A stretch of DNA of 23,390 bases from CAYUQT01 sp964596165. GTDB taxonomy: Bacteria; Planctomycetota; Phycisphaerae; UBA1845; JAFGLZ01. The stretch lies in assembly GCA_964596165.1 (NCBI GenBank), contig CAZQTW010000085.1, forward strand, positions 1 through 23,390. The letters run 5' to 3'. A program made the position numbers and the translations under genes. Position 1 is the first letter of the stretch. Each line of letters starts with the position of its first letter. Of the stretch, positions 7,666 through 15,140 are shown piece by piece. The notes beneath the pieces were generated by a model that searched no databases, was not told where the DNA came from, and saw only the letters and a program-made list of their open reading frames with translations.

Positions 7666-7706
7666 GCAAGCCAAGGCGGGAGCGACCCCTTCCTGCCTTG
7701 GCTTGC
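7666..7706. terminator. Strong hairpin terminator between convergent genes
   Basis: GCAAGCCAAGGC (from 7666) pairs perfectly with GCCTTGGCTTGC (ending at 7706), and the stem extends inward by further pairs after one mismatch, leaving a short loop. It lies 35 bases after the oxidoreductase stop and about 290 bases beyond the end of the opposing deacylase-like gene, so it can stop transcripts from both sides. There is no long T-run on either flank, so termination strength is inferred from the stem. Confidence 0.65.
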
Positions 7707-7778
7707 AGTCTATTGCGTTTCCTTACAGCGCCCGTGCCGGCATGGCCTTGGCGTCGGGCAGGCAACCAGACCGCCCTA

Positions 7779-7940
7779 TCAATCGTCGGGGTCCCGGATG
7801 GCTACGCAGGAGATGGTGACGGTCAGATGCAGGATCGCGCCGCCTTGGTGACCGCCGCCCAGGGCTAGAGCTACCTTCCAGTCACCGGTGACCGGGCACG
7901 ACGGGTCAGGCAAGATACTGTTGGGGTGATTCCTTCCCAG
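7779..7940 (-). pseudogene. Possible gene relic in the 7632-7998 intergenic stretch
   Basis: The gap between the convergent oxidoreductase and deacylase-like genes holds, on the minus strand, a stop-free run of 53 codons ending in TGA at 7779-7781. It has no ATG or other good start. By eye about three quarters of its third codon positions are G or C, as in the real genes, and it reads as a plausible compact domain (GDWKVALALGGGHQGG, then LHLTVTISCVAIRDP). A stop just upstream (7941-7943) can be bypassed by a one-base frame change. I recognise no family. It may be a decayed 3' end of a gene or simply chance in GC-rich DNA. Confidence 0.22.
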
Positions 7941-7998
7941 TCAGGTGGTGGGCGGGTGGGACGTACACCCCACTCAGGGGCCGAAGCGGAAGATGGGT

Positions 7999-9738
7999 TT
8001 ATATGATCGTTCCGGCTTTGACCGTCTCGTCTACCTTGCCGGCCTTCACGGCCTGTTTGCCATTGATGAACACCGCCTCGATGCCACTGGGAGGCTTATC
8101 GTATTCAACTAAGGTTGTGTTGTCGCGAATGGTATTCCAGTCGAAGACGGTGATGTCGGCTGCCAGGCCCTTCCGGAGCACGCCCCGGTCCTTGATACGG
8201 AACCGCTGGGCGGTCAGGCCGGTCATCTTGCGAACGGCATCCTCGAGCGAAAGCACCTTGCGATCCCTCGCGTACTGCAGGAAGAGCGGGAAGGAACCGT
8301 AGCCCGCCGGATTCCTCAGCCATGTCGCGGGCACCGCATCGGTCATGAACATGCACGCCGGGTGTTTCATCAGGGCCTCGACGATCTCCATGGTGCTGTA
8401 GTTGTGGAGTAGCACCCAGGCGCCGCGGCTACCGCATTTCTCGCCGAACTCCATCGCTGCTTCAAAGGGTCTCTTACCGAGCTTCCTTGCGATTTCGGGG
8501 AGAAACATTCCGTTGTATTGGCTGAGGTCCGGGTGGCCGGCGGAGGTGATCTGGACGTCCTCGTAGCCGAAGCCGAGGACGGCAGACATGGAGGCGATTT
8601 CAAGTTCCAGCCTTCTCAGGGCCTTGGGGTCATGGTAGTTCGCCGGGAGATTCTCGCGGAACCATTTGGGCTGGATTACATTTAGTGCGGTGGAACCGCA
8701 GTGATAGGGGTAGGTATCGATCGCGATATCGATGCCTTGAGCAATCGCCTTGTCGAGTACTTCCAAGGCCTGGGGATAGGTTTTCTGAGTGAGTCTTCCG
8801 ACAAAGATCAGGTGAGAGAACTGGACGCGCACGCCGGTCTCACGTGCGAGATCGATCATCTCCTTGATCGCAAGTACGTTGTGAGGCACGCCACCCGGTT
8901 GCACGTCATAGCCGGGCGCGACGGCCGTATAGGCACGGGCATGAACACTCAGGAGTTTGTCCTTTTTCCGGACCAGTTGGGCGATCTGCTTGATCTCATC
9001 GGATGTTGCGAAGATTCCGGGCGTGTATTGAAGGCCGAATGAGACGCCTTGTGCGCCTTGGTCCATCGCCTCCTCAAGCAAGGCGAGCAGTTCCTTCATT
9101 TCGGCGTCGCTGAGCGGAGAAGGGTCATCCCACCGCATGGAGGATCGGGTCGTTCCATGGCCGACAGACGTGAAGAGGTTGTGAGTCATGCCGACCTTGC
9201 GTATCTGGGCGAAGTAGTCGGCCATCGTATCCCACGTAATGTCGAACTCAGGGAAGAGCCCCGGGTTCAGTTTCTTCTTGTAGGGGCTGTCCTTTCGGAA
9301 GCCGCTGAGCGCGAAGCCGCAGTTGCCCGCGACGAACGTGGTACAGCCCTGAGCGGTGAACGGGTACTTCAGGTCACCGTTGCCGGGCAGGGCGAGTATG
9401 GCATCCATATGGGAGTGGGCGTCAATGAAGCCGGGGGCGACGACCTTGCCCGCGCAGTCCAGCGTCGGACAGTCGATCGTTATGGGCGTCCGCGAGACCT
9501 CCTCGATGTGTGAACCCTTGATCAGCAGATCGCCCAGAAAACCTTTGGCGCCGGTGCCGTCAACAATCAGGCCACGTTTGAGCAGGACGGGCGTCTCGGA
9601 AGCGGCCTCCGCGGCGATCGCCGGCGAGGCCAAGCGGCGGCCGAGCAACAGCGCCGAGGACGCGGCTCCGGCTTTGATGAAACTCCGTCGCGTCGTCCTG
9701 CGCCCAGACGGCTTGTTCCTTCGTTCATTGGAGTTCAT
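7999..9738 (-). CDS. Tat-exported N-acyl-D-amino-acid deacylase-like amidohydrolase
   Basis: A 579-residue metal-dependent hydrolase of the D-aminoacylase branch of the amidohydrolase superfamily. In order: a Tat signal (RRSFIKAG at about 17-24, then a hydrophobic stretch and a likely cut near IAAEA), a small beta domain with GLIVDGTG, the metal-binding HSHMD at 108-112, the bridging-type Cys140 in AGNCGFA, later metal-type histidines in SVHARAY and FSHL, an aspartate in FMTDA, and a C-terminal beta domain with ADITVFDW and FINGKQ. The family deacylates N-acyl-D-amino acids; relatives act on N-acyl-D-glutamate or cyclic amides, so the substrate is uncertain. The ATG at 9738 has AAGGGG seven bases upstream and is preferred over the in-frame ATG at 9834, which would bury the Tat motif. 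It follows aroA by 155 bases and may have its own promoter. Confidence 0.88.
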   Translation of the reverse strand: MNSNERRNKPSGRRTTRRSFIKAGAASSALLLGRRLASPAIAAEAASETPVLLKRGLIVDGTGAKGFLGDLLIKGSHIEEVSRTPITIDCPTLDCAGKVVAPGFIDAHSHMDAILALPGNGDLKYPFTAQGCTTFVAGNCGFALSGFRKDSPYKKKLNPGLFPEFDITWDTMADYFAQIRKVGMTHNLFTSVGHGTTRSSMRWDDPSPLSDAEMKELLALLEEAMDQGAQGVSFGLQYTPGIFATSDEIKQIAQLVRKKDKLLSVHARAYTAVAPGYDVQPGGVPHNVLAIKEMIDLARETGVRVQFSHLIFVGRLTQKTYPQALEVLDKAIAQGIDIAIDTYPYHCGSTALNVIQPKWFRENLPANYHDPKALRRLELEIASMSAVLGFGYEDVQITSAGHPDLSQYNGMFLPEIARKLGKRPFEAAMEFGEKCGSRGAWVLLHNYSTMEIVEALMKHPACMFMTDAVPATWLRNPAGYGSFPLFLQYARDRKVLSLEDAVRKMTGLTAQRFRIKDRGVLRKGLAADITVFDWNTIRDNTTLVEYDKPPSGIEAVFINGKQAVKAGKVDETVKAGTII

Positions 9739-9863
9739 GGGATGCCCCTTGGATGTGCGGCTCGCCAGACTACGGGAACCATCTGGTAGGTTCGCGAATC
9801 CGCTTGCGGAAGTCAATATATGTCTCGTCGGCACTGATCAAAACGGACGTGGGTGAAAGGAGG

Positions 9864-9891
9864 ATTATGCCGGATGAGGCGTGGGTGTGAA
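9864..9891 (-). promoter_or_regulatory. Weak candidate promoter for the deacylase-like gene
   Basis: Read on the minus strand, TTCACA (9891-9886) and CATAAT (9869-9864) are separated by 16 bases, just past the aroA stop. The -35 box is poor, so the gene may instead rely on read-through from aroA. Confidence 0.25.
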
Positions 9892-9893
9892 CG

Positions 9894-11168
9894 TCAATCC
9901 AGGATCATCCTTGCGCCAAGGGATCGCATGAGATCCGCAAACTGTGGAAATGTGACGTTTATTGCCTCGGCCGTGTCGACGGTCACGGCCTGGTTGCCTG
10001 CGATGCCTGCAAGCGACAAGGCCATGACCACCCTGTGGTCGCCGTGCCCGGCGACCTCGCCGCCGGCGAGGGAGGACCCGTGGACTACAAGGCCGTCGGG
10101 CAGCTCCTCACACCTGGCGCCGAGCCGCGAGAGTTCGGTGGCCATCACGTGAATGCGGTCGGTTTCCTTCAGACGGGCCTGGGGGACGTTTACGAGGCGA
10201 GTAGTGCCGGAGGCGAAGCAACCGACGACGGCCATGGCGGGAAGGGCATCGGGCGTGGCGTTCATGTCGATCTCCATGCCGCGGAGACTGCCGCGACAGA
10301 CGCGAACTGCGTCGGGTCGGACGTCGATCCGGGCCCCCATAGCCTGTAAGTAGTCGATGACCGCCTTGTCGCCCTGAGCATCGTTCAGGTCGAGACCTTC
10401 GAGCGTGACGTCGGCGTCGGCAATGGCCGCGGCACACAGAAAGAACGTCGCCGACGAAAAGTCGGCGGGGATGCGACGCCGGAAGCAGCGGTAGGACTGG
10501 CCGCCTCGGATGATGAATCGTTCCAGGCCTTCTCGCTCGTAAGCCACACCCTGCGCATCGAGCCAATCCAGGGTCATTTGGACGTACGGTGCTTCATTGA
10601 GTAGCGTGACGACGATTTCCGTGTCTCGCTCCGCGAGGGGGCAGTTGATCAAGAGGCTGGAGAGATACTGGCTCGTCACGGCTGCTATGGCGGTCCGCCC
10701 CCCGACCAATCGAGGTCCGACGATGGCCGGGGCACAGTTATTGCCGCGGGTGGTGCGAGCATATGCTCCGAGGCGAGCAAGGGCCTCCAGCAGCGGTCCG
10801 ATCGGGCGCCTGCGAATCTGGTCGTCGCCGGTAAAGACGGCGAGTCCTTGCGAGAGGAGGGCGGCGGAGGCGACGGCGATGCGAAGCGTGGTTCCGCTGT
10901 TTCCCACGTCGATGATGTTCTCCGGCGCTTCGGGGCGGCCCGCGATTCCTCTGATTTTCCAGATCTCGCTTGAGTCGGCGTCGATCCTCGCCCCCAATGC
11001 CCGGTAACATGCGACGGCCGAACGGGTGTCTTGGGAGTCGAGGGGAGCCAGGACGGACGATTCACCGTCGGCCAATGAGGCCATGGCAACGGCGCGAATC
11101 GTGTGCGACTTGCTGCCCGGAATGGTCACGGTTCCCTTGAGCGTGGACGGTTCGGTGCGAAGCTTCAT
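9894..11168 (-). CDS. aroA: 3-phosphoshikimate 1-carboxyvinyltransferase (EPSP synthase)
   Basis: This enzyme joins shikimate-3-phosphate and phosphoenolpyruvate in the sixth step of the shikimate pathway, in the cytoplasm. The 424-residue length is normal. Marks seen: GSKSHTIRA at 18-26 (phosphate-binding GSKS, with HTIR instead of the common ITNR), GNSGTTLR at 89-96, RRRPIGPL, the substrate loop TSQYLSSLL, MNATPDALPAMA with the catalytic-type Asp, RLKETDRI, and a GHGDHRVVMAL near the end. All key sites look intact. It begins 15 bases after the Minf_1886-family gene and is probably the last or second-last gene of the lipA-to-aroA transcript. The ribosome binding site is weak. Confidence 0.95.
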   Translation of the reverse strand: MKLRTEPSTLKGTVTIPGSKSHTIRAVAMASLADGESSVLAPLDSQDTRSAVACYRALGARIDADSSEIWKIRGIAGRPEAPENIIDVGNSGTTLRIAVASAALLSQGLAVFTGDDQIRRRPIGPLLEALARLGAYARTTRGNNCAPAIVGPRLVGGRTAIAAVTSQYLSSLLINCPLAERDTEIVVTLLNEAPYVQMTLDWLDAQGVAYEREGLERFIIRGGQSYRCFRRRIPADFSSATFFLCAAAIADADVTLEGLDLNDAQGDKAVIDYLQAMGARIDVRPDAVRVCRGSLRGMEIDMNATPDALPAMAVVGCFASGTTRLVNVPQARLKETDRIHVMATELSRLGARCEELPDGLVVHGSSLAGGEVAGHGDHRVVMALSLAGIAGNQAVTVDTAEAINVTFPQFADLMRSLGARMILD

Positions 11169-11183
11169 GGGACGATCCCAGCA

Positions 11184-11717
11184 TCAGGAGGATTGTTCCT
11201 CGCCCATCGCGAGCGTGAATCCTTGGTCGAATGCGGATTGAAAATCGAATACGTTCCGAAAGTCTTCCAGAGAGTCTTGAGGCTCCTTCTGCATGAAGTC
11301 GCTGTCGACCAAGGCGAAGACGATTCGTCCAAAGTCGATCGTCGCCGTGATGTTCCAACGGCGGAGCACGGCACTGGCCATCAGTCCCCACTTTTTGAGC
11401 GCCAAGTCGCGAAGCCCCCGGCAAAGATCCTGACCGCTGACATGGCGATTGAGGGCTTGTACGCCTCCGACCTTGTCCACGTATCGGGACATCCTCTCCG
11501 GGAGTTGCCCGGCGCTGTGCAGTTGTTGGAGTTTCGTAAGGTCGAGATCGTGTTCTTGCATGAACTTGTGGATGCGACGTTCCATGGGAGTCTCCTTTCC
11601 ATGAACGCGTTCCACGGTGAAAGACAACCCTTCCCTGACGAATTGGTAGGCCTCGATCGGATAGCGGCCGACTTCGGCTACCACCTGTTCGAGTGTCTTG
11701 CTCGGTTGCCGTGGCAT
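11184..11717 (-). CDS. Minf_1886-family conserved protein
   Basis: A 177-residue protein matching, from memory, the Minf_1886 family named after Methylacidiphilum infernorum and found widely in the PVC group. The recognisable parts are YPIEAYQFVREGLSFTV near the N terminus, RHVSGQDLCRGLRDLALKKWG in the middle, and RWNITATIDFGRIVF followed by a DFQSAFDQGF end. No signal peptide, membrane helix or catalytic motif is visible. The function is unknown. Residues about 43-85 (HKFMQEHDLDLTKL and onward) look like an extra helical segment compared with the shortest members I recall. It lies between ricT (60 bases upstream) and aroA (15 bases downstream), so it is likely co-transcribed with housekeeping genes. 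Confidence 0.8.
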   Translation of the reverse strand: MPRQPSKTLEQVVAEVGRYPIEAYQFVREGLSFTVERVHGKETPMERRIHKFMQEHDLDLTKLQQLHSAGQLPERMSRYVDKVGGVQALNRHVSGQDLCRGLRDLALKKWGLMASAVLRRWNITATIDFGRIVFALVDSDFMQKEPQDSLEDFRNVFDFQSAFDQGFTLAMGEEQSS

Positions 11718-11733
11718 GTGTGCCCTACACCTT

Positions 11734-11750
11734 CCCCTGGTCGTCAGGGG
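11734..11750 (-). other. Intercistronic hairpin between ricT and the Minf_1886 gene
   Basis: CCCCTG and CAGGGG form a perfect 6-base stem around a 5-base loop, starting 16 bases upstream of the Minf_1886 start codon and without a T-run. It could slow polymerase, protect or punctuate the mRNA, or influence access to the start; none of these is shown by the sequence. Confidence 0.35.
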
Positions 11751-11777
11751 TCTCGTTCCATTGGATGCCCTAAAGAC

Positions 11778-13247
11778 TCACCGCGCTCCTTGCGACGGTT
11801 GTCCGCCGGCATTTCCGTTTACACCGCGGCGCGATCGCCTTCTGCGCCGACGGCTCCGGGATCGACGACCTTGTTGCGCCGGGTCAGCCGGATTGGTCGG
11901 CGTATCGGGCTCGTCGTTGACGGTTTCACCGATGGGCGGGGCTCCTGTTTGCACTTGCGTCACGCCGGTTTCATCGGCGGCCACGCTTTCCTCGTGGGCG
12001 TCCTCGGAGCTCTCGCCCTCCGGGAGCGAGTGGCCTTCCTCGCGCGCCGACTCGTCGGGCTGCCGCTCCGACGGCAGGAAGGGGCGGCCCGGCCGGGAAA
12101 CGTCATTGGGCCCGGGTCCATCATAGCCGGTTCGATCCGGACGCGACGAGATGCCATTGGGAGAGCGTGCCTTCTCTCCGATGTTGCCGGCATTCCTTCC
12201 AACGGACCTTTGAAGCGGCTTGTCCGGAAGCAGCTCGATTTCCTCGATGGGAAAGGTCAACTGTCGCTGCTCATCAAGTTGTACCGAGACCAATTGGGCG
12301 AGGATGTGACGGTCGACGACTCTGCCCTCTCCTTCGGGGGTTCTGACCCATGCGTTGTTCTTGGGGAGACGCCGATTGAGTTCCTCATAGCATTCGTGCT
12401 CGTATCGCAGACAACATCGGAGTCGGCCGCAACGCCCGGAGACCTTAGTGGGGTCGAGCGTGGCCTTCTGCATCTTGGCCATCTTCATGCTGACCGGACG
12501 CAAGGTGCGAAGAAAATTCTTGCAGCAGCACTCGCGCCCACAAATTTCGTAGTCGGCGGCCAATCGCGCTTCGTCGCGGGCACCGACTTGGCGCATCTCG
12601 ATGCGGGTCTGGTACTGGCGAGCGAGATCGCGAACGAGGTCACGGAAGTCGACGCGACCCTCGGCCATGAAATAGAAGATGACGCGTTCACCGCCGAAGA
12701 GGTGCTCGCAAGTGATCAATTTCATGGGGAGGTTATGCTGCTTGACCAGGCGTTGGCAAAAGGCAAGCTCTTCGGCGGCATCCTCGTTGATTCTGTTCTG
12801 CTCGGCGAGGTCCTGATCGGTGGCGACGCGAAGGACACGTCCGCAACGGGGCTGAAGGTACTCGGGTCCACTCCGCTCCACATAATCTCGAATAGCCTGC
12901 TGGGAGATGGCATTGCGCCAGGAGCTGGGAGGTGTGAGGGGTACGTGTTGACCGATTTCGATGCCGCGGTCGGTCTGAAGGACAAGCATGGCCCCATCGG
13001 TGAATCGGAGGTTCGGCGAATACGTGAACTCGCCGACCGTAGTTAGTGCCCCATACCGGACGATCAGCCTCGGGCGTCGCTCTTCGGGGGCAGGGGCGGC
13101 CGGCGCGGCGCCTTCCTGAGGCGTCGGCGGAGACGCCGTCCGATTTTCCGGGGACAGTTCAGACGCGTCGGTTTTCGGGCAAGGCGACGGCACGGAGGCC
13201 GATTCGGCCAGGGATCGCTCGATGGACTGGGATTCGTCTGTCATCAT
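11778..13247 (-). CDS. ricT: PSP1-domain protein, RicT/YaaT homologue, with Arg/Ser-rich C-terminal tail
   Basis: The core (about 60-340) is the PSP1 domain: DEARLAADYE, the cysteine clusters ICGRECCCKNF (C236, C240-C242) and KVSGRCGRLRCCLRYEHEC (C273, C278, C279, C286), and NNAWVRTPEGEGRVVD. In Bacillus subtilis RicT (YaaT) joins RicA and RicF in an Fe-S-bearing complex that works with RNase Y in mRNA maturation and affects development; that role here is inferred from homology. The 489 residues exceed the usual 260-300. There is a Pro/Ala-rich N-terminal extension of about 55 residues and an acidic, disordered-looking tail from about 345 that ends in a dense Arg/Ser stretch (RRSRSRRRRRRSRR). 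The ATG at 13247 overlaps the holB stop as ATGA, and AAAGGA lies just upstream; ATG at 13244 is an alternative. Confidence 0.88.
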   Translation of the reverse strand: MMTDESQSIERSLAESASVPSPCPKTDASELSPENRTASPPTPQEGAAPAAPAPEERRPRLIVRYGALTTVGEFTYSPNLRFTDGAMLVLQTDRGIEIGQHVPLTPPSSWRNAISQQAIRDYVERSGPEYLQPRCGRVLRVATDQDLAEQNRINEDAAEELAFCQRLVKQHNLPMKLITCEHLFGGERVIFYFMAEGRVDFRDLVRDLARQYQTRIEMRQVGARDEARLAADYEICGRECCCKNFLRTLRPVSMKMAKMQKATLDPTKVSGRCGRLRCCLRYEHECYEELNRRLPKNNAWVRTPEGEGRVVDRHILAQLVSVQLDEQRQLTFPIEEIELLPDKPLQRSVGRNAGNIGEKARSPNGISSRPDRTGYDGPGPNDVSRPGRPFLPSERQPDESAREEGHSLPEGESSEDAHEESVAADETGVTQVQTGAPPIGETVNDEPDTPTNPADPAQQGRRSRSRRRRRRSRRGVNGNAGGQPSQGAR

Positions 13248-14446
13248 GCATCCTTTTTCCTGGAACGAAGGTGACCGTGATCGGAGGGGAGGCCCTCCAG
13301 ACGAGTCAGGCGGATGGCCAGCGCCTCCAGTGCGAGCACCACATTCGCATTGTTGACGATATCCGATTCCGTTCGGTGAATCTCACGAATGGCGGACGCC
13401 GCCACCTCGGGCGGCAGGCGTTCGGCCGTGGCGTTCAGCAGTGCCATCTGGTCGGTGTTGACGACGACGTCGCTGCGCCCACAGCCGATCTGCATCACGT
13501 CACGATAAAAACCGGCGGCAAGGTTAAGCGATTCGAGGAATCCACGTCGAGTCGGCTCGGCACCGGAAGTCTCACTTGCCTTGTCGATGAGGCCCGATTG
13601 GATCATTTCGGCGACATAGTCGTCCGCCAACGAGGAAGCGCAGTCCTGGACGCTCCGAACGAAGGGCGATGGGCCCGACTGAGGCAGATCGGCGAGAGCC
13701 CGGTTGATGACGATCTTGTTTTCGAAAAGGGATCCCTTCACCTGACGGATGGCCACGCCCAACTGTCCGTTACAGTAACGGGACAAGAATCGCAGGTGAT
13801 CGTGAGGAAGGTCGGGCCGGCCGGCGCGAAGTTGCTCTTCGACGAAAGCGTCGGGAAGGGCGACAAAGGGCACAGGCTGACAGCGAGAGAGCGTGGTCGG
13901 CAAGAGACGATCCAGCGATCGCACCACCAGGATGATAAACGCGGCCGACGGCGGTTCCTCAAGCGTTTTGAGCAGGGCGTTCTGAGCGGAGATACTCATC
14001 TGGTCCGCGTCAACGACAATGAAGACCCTGGCGTGTCCGTGCGAGGGGCGGTCGGCGACACGATCGATGATGAAGTGCCGCACGACGTCAACGCCGAGAT
14101 CGAGTGCCTTGCGGGCACGAACCTCCGGGGCGGGGTGATAGCGATTGAGTTCCTTGTACACCACCTGCATATCCGGGTGCGTTTCAGCCGCCGTAAGTCG
14201 GCAAGCTTCGCACTCCCCGCAGGCGTCGCGCCACGCGACGGCTTTGTCTTGGGCCAACTCCGGGGGCGCCGCAACATGGGTCGGGCGAACGCAGAGAAGC
14301 AGGCGGGCGAACCGGACGGCCAGCATACGCTTGCCCACACCATCGGGACCGTGGAACACATAGGCGTGCGGGACGCGTTTGCTTCGCATGGCCCGCTGGA
14401 GAATGCAGTGGGCTCGTGCCTGGTGTCGAACGTCAAAAATCGGCAT
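13244..14446 (-). CDS. holB: DNA polymerase III delta' subunit (clamp loader)
   Basis: Delta' is a clamp-loader subunit that helps place the sliding clamp on DNA. The 400-residue product has HAYVFHGPDGVGKR (Walker A at 33-40), a zinc module made by C52 and CGECEAC (C76, C79, C82), VDADQMS followed by AQNALLKTLEEPP, and a TTLSRC sensor motif. Delta' of Escherichia coli does not hydrolyse ATP, but many bacterial homologues keep a Walker A like this one. The C-terminal third is diverged. The ATG at 14446 has GAGGGG nearby and is preferred to the TTG two codons earlier. It overlaps the end of tmk by 14 bases and the ricT start by 4, which points to translational coupling. Confidence 0.93.
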   Translation of the reverse strand: MPIFDVRHQARAHCILQRAMRSKRVPHAYVFHGPDGVGKRMLAVRFARLLLCVRPTHVAAPPELAQDKAVAWRDACGECEACRLTAAETHPDMQVVYKELNRYHPAPEVRARKALDLGVDVVRHFIIDRVADRPSHGHARVFIVVDADQMSISAQNALLKTLEEPPSAAFIILVVRSLDRLLPTTLSRCQPVPFVALPDAFVEEQLRAGRPDLPHDHLRFLSRYCNGQLGVAIRQVKGSLFENKIVINRALADLPQSGPSPFVRSVQDCASSLADDYVAEMIQSGLIDKASETSGAEPTRRGFLESLNLAAGFYRDVMQIGCGRSDVVVNTDQMALLNATAERLPPEVAASAIREIHRTESDIVNNANVVLALEALAIRLTRLEGLPSDHGHLRSRKKDA

Positions 14447-15140
14447 GGCCAAGCCCCTCGATCAGGCGTTCGTGAACTTCGTCCACGGATCCGCGTGCAT
14501 CGACGATAATGACCGGTTTGGGATAGATCGCAGGCAACGTGAGAAACAGCTCTCGCACCTTTCGGTGAAACGCCAGGGGGCGGGCCTCCATCGCATCGGT
14601 GCCGACACCCGGGATGAGGAGTAGTTGTTCGCCCTGTTGGGAATGCTTACGATTCTTGCCGGCCTGCGAGGGGCGACGCTGCGTTCGTTTGAATCCCTCC
14701 TCAGGCGGAATATCCAGAACGCAAGTGATGTGTGGCCAAACGTCCCCAACGGCAGCCACGCCCAGGCGAATCACTTCGTGAGGGTCGTACCCCCCGGCCC
14801 CCTGATAGGCGCATGTTGAGGAGATGAAGCGATCGCATAGCACGATCCGCCCGGCCTTGAGCGCGGGCGACACGATCTCCGCGACCAATTGAGCCCGCGA
14901 GGCCATGAAGAGGAGCGTTTCGCATCGGACGTCCATGCTATGGAGGTCGTAGCCGAGCAACAGATGTCGGATCTTCGTGCCGATGTCCGTGCCGCCGGGG
15001 TCGTTGGTGCGTATGACGTCCTCGCCGGCGGCGGTGAGGGCGTCGGCCAGACGGTCCAACTGGGTGGTTTTTCCGCAGCCGTCGGGGCCGTCGAAGACGA
15101 TGAATTTGCCGCGGAGCTTGTCTGTCAGGACACTATCCAC
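14433..15140 (-). CDS. tmk: Thymidylate kinase (dTMP kinase) with inserted lid segment
   Basis: Converts dTMP to dTDP for DNA synthesis. The 235-residue protein shows FDGPDGCGKTT (P-loop, 18-26), the DR(F) motif at 103-105, CAYQGAGG, and a C-terminal region with MEARPLAFHRKVRELF that matches the usual DRxExRPxxFH lid. Between RRPSQ (about 158) and DAMEA (about 182) there are some 25 extra basic and hydrophobic residues, and the Arg of the usual DR pair in the lid is Ala. The start is GTG at 15140, where GAGG lies six bases upstream and the frame begins just before the first strand; the frame is open far upstream, but that part is antisense-like shadow of lipA. The start overlaps the lipA stop by 8 bases. 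Confidence 0.93.
   Translation of the reverse strand: MDSVLTDKLRGKFIVFDGPDGCGKTTQLDRLADALTAAGEDVIRTNDPGGTDIGTKIRHLLLGYDLHSMDVRCETLLFMASRAQLVAEIVSPALKAGRIVLCDRFISSTCAYQGAGGYDPHEVIRLGVAAVGDVWPHITCVLDIPPEEGFKRTQRRPSQAGKNRKHSQQGEQLLLIPGVGTDAMEARPLAFHRKVRELFLTLPAIYPKPVIIVDARGSVDEVHERLIEGLGHADF

Noticed and set aside
9858..9890. AAAGGAGG followed by ATG and a seven-codon frame on the plus strand
   Set aside because: The ribosome-binding-like sequence is perfect, but the peptide is only seven residues, lies between two minus-strand genes, and has no plus-strand gene behind it. Most likely chance.
11103..13046. 647-codon plus-strand frame spanning aroA, Minf_1886 and ricT
   Set aside because: It is antisense to three recognisable genes, has no ribosome binding site and no recognisable domain.
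13046..14509. 487-codon plus-strand frame opposite holB
   Set aside because: holB is supported by Walker A, the zinc module and overlap with both neighbours; the opposite frame has no family features.
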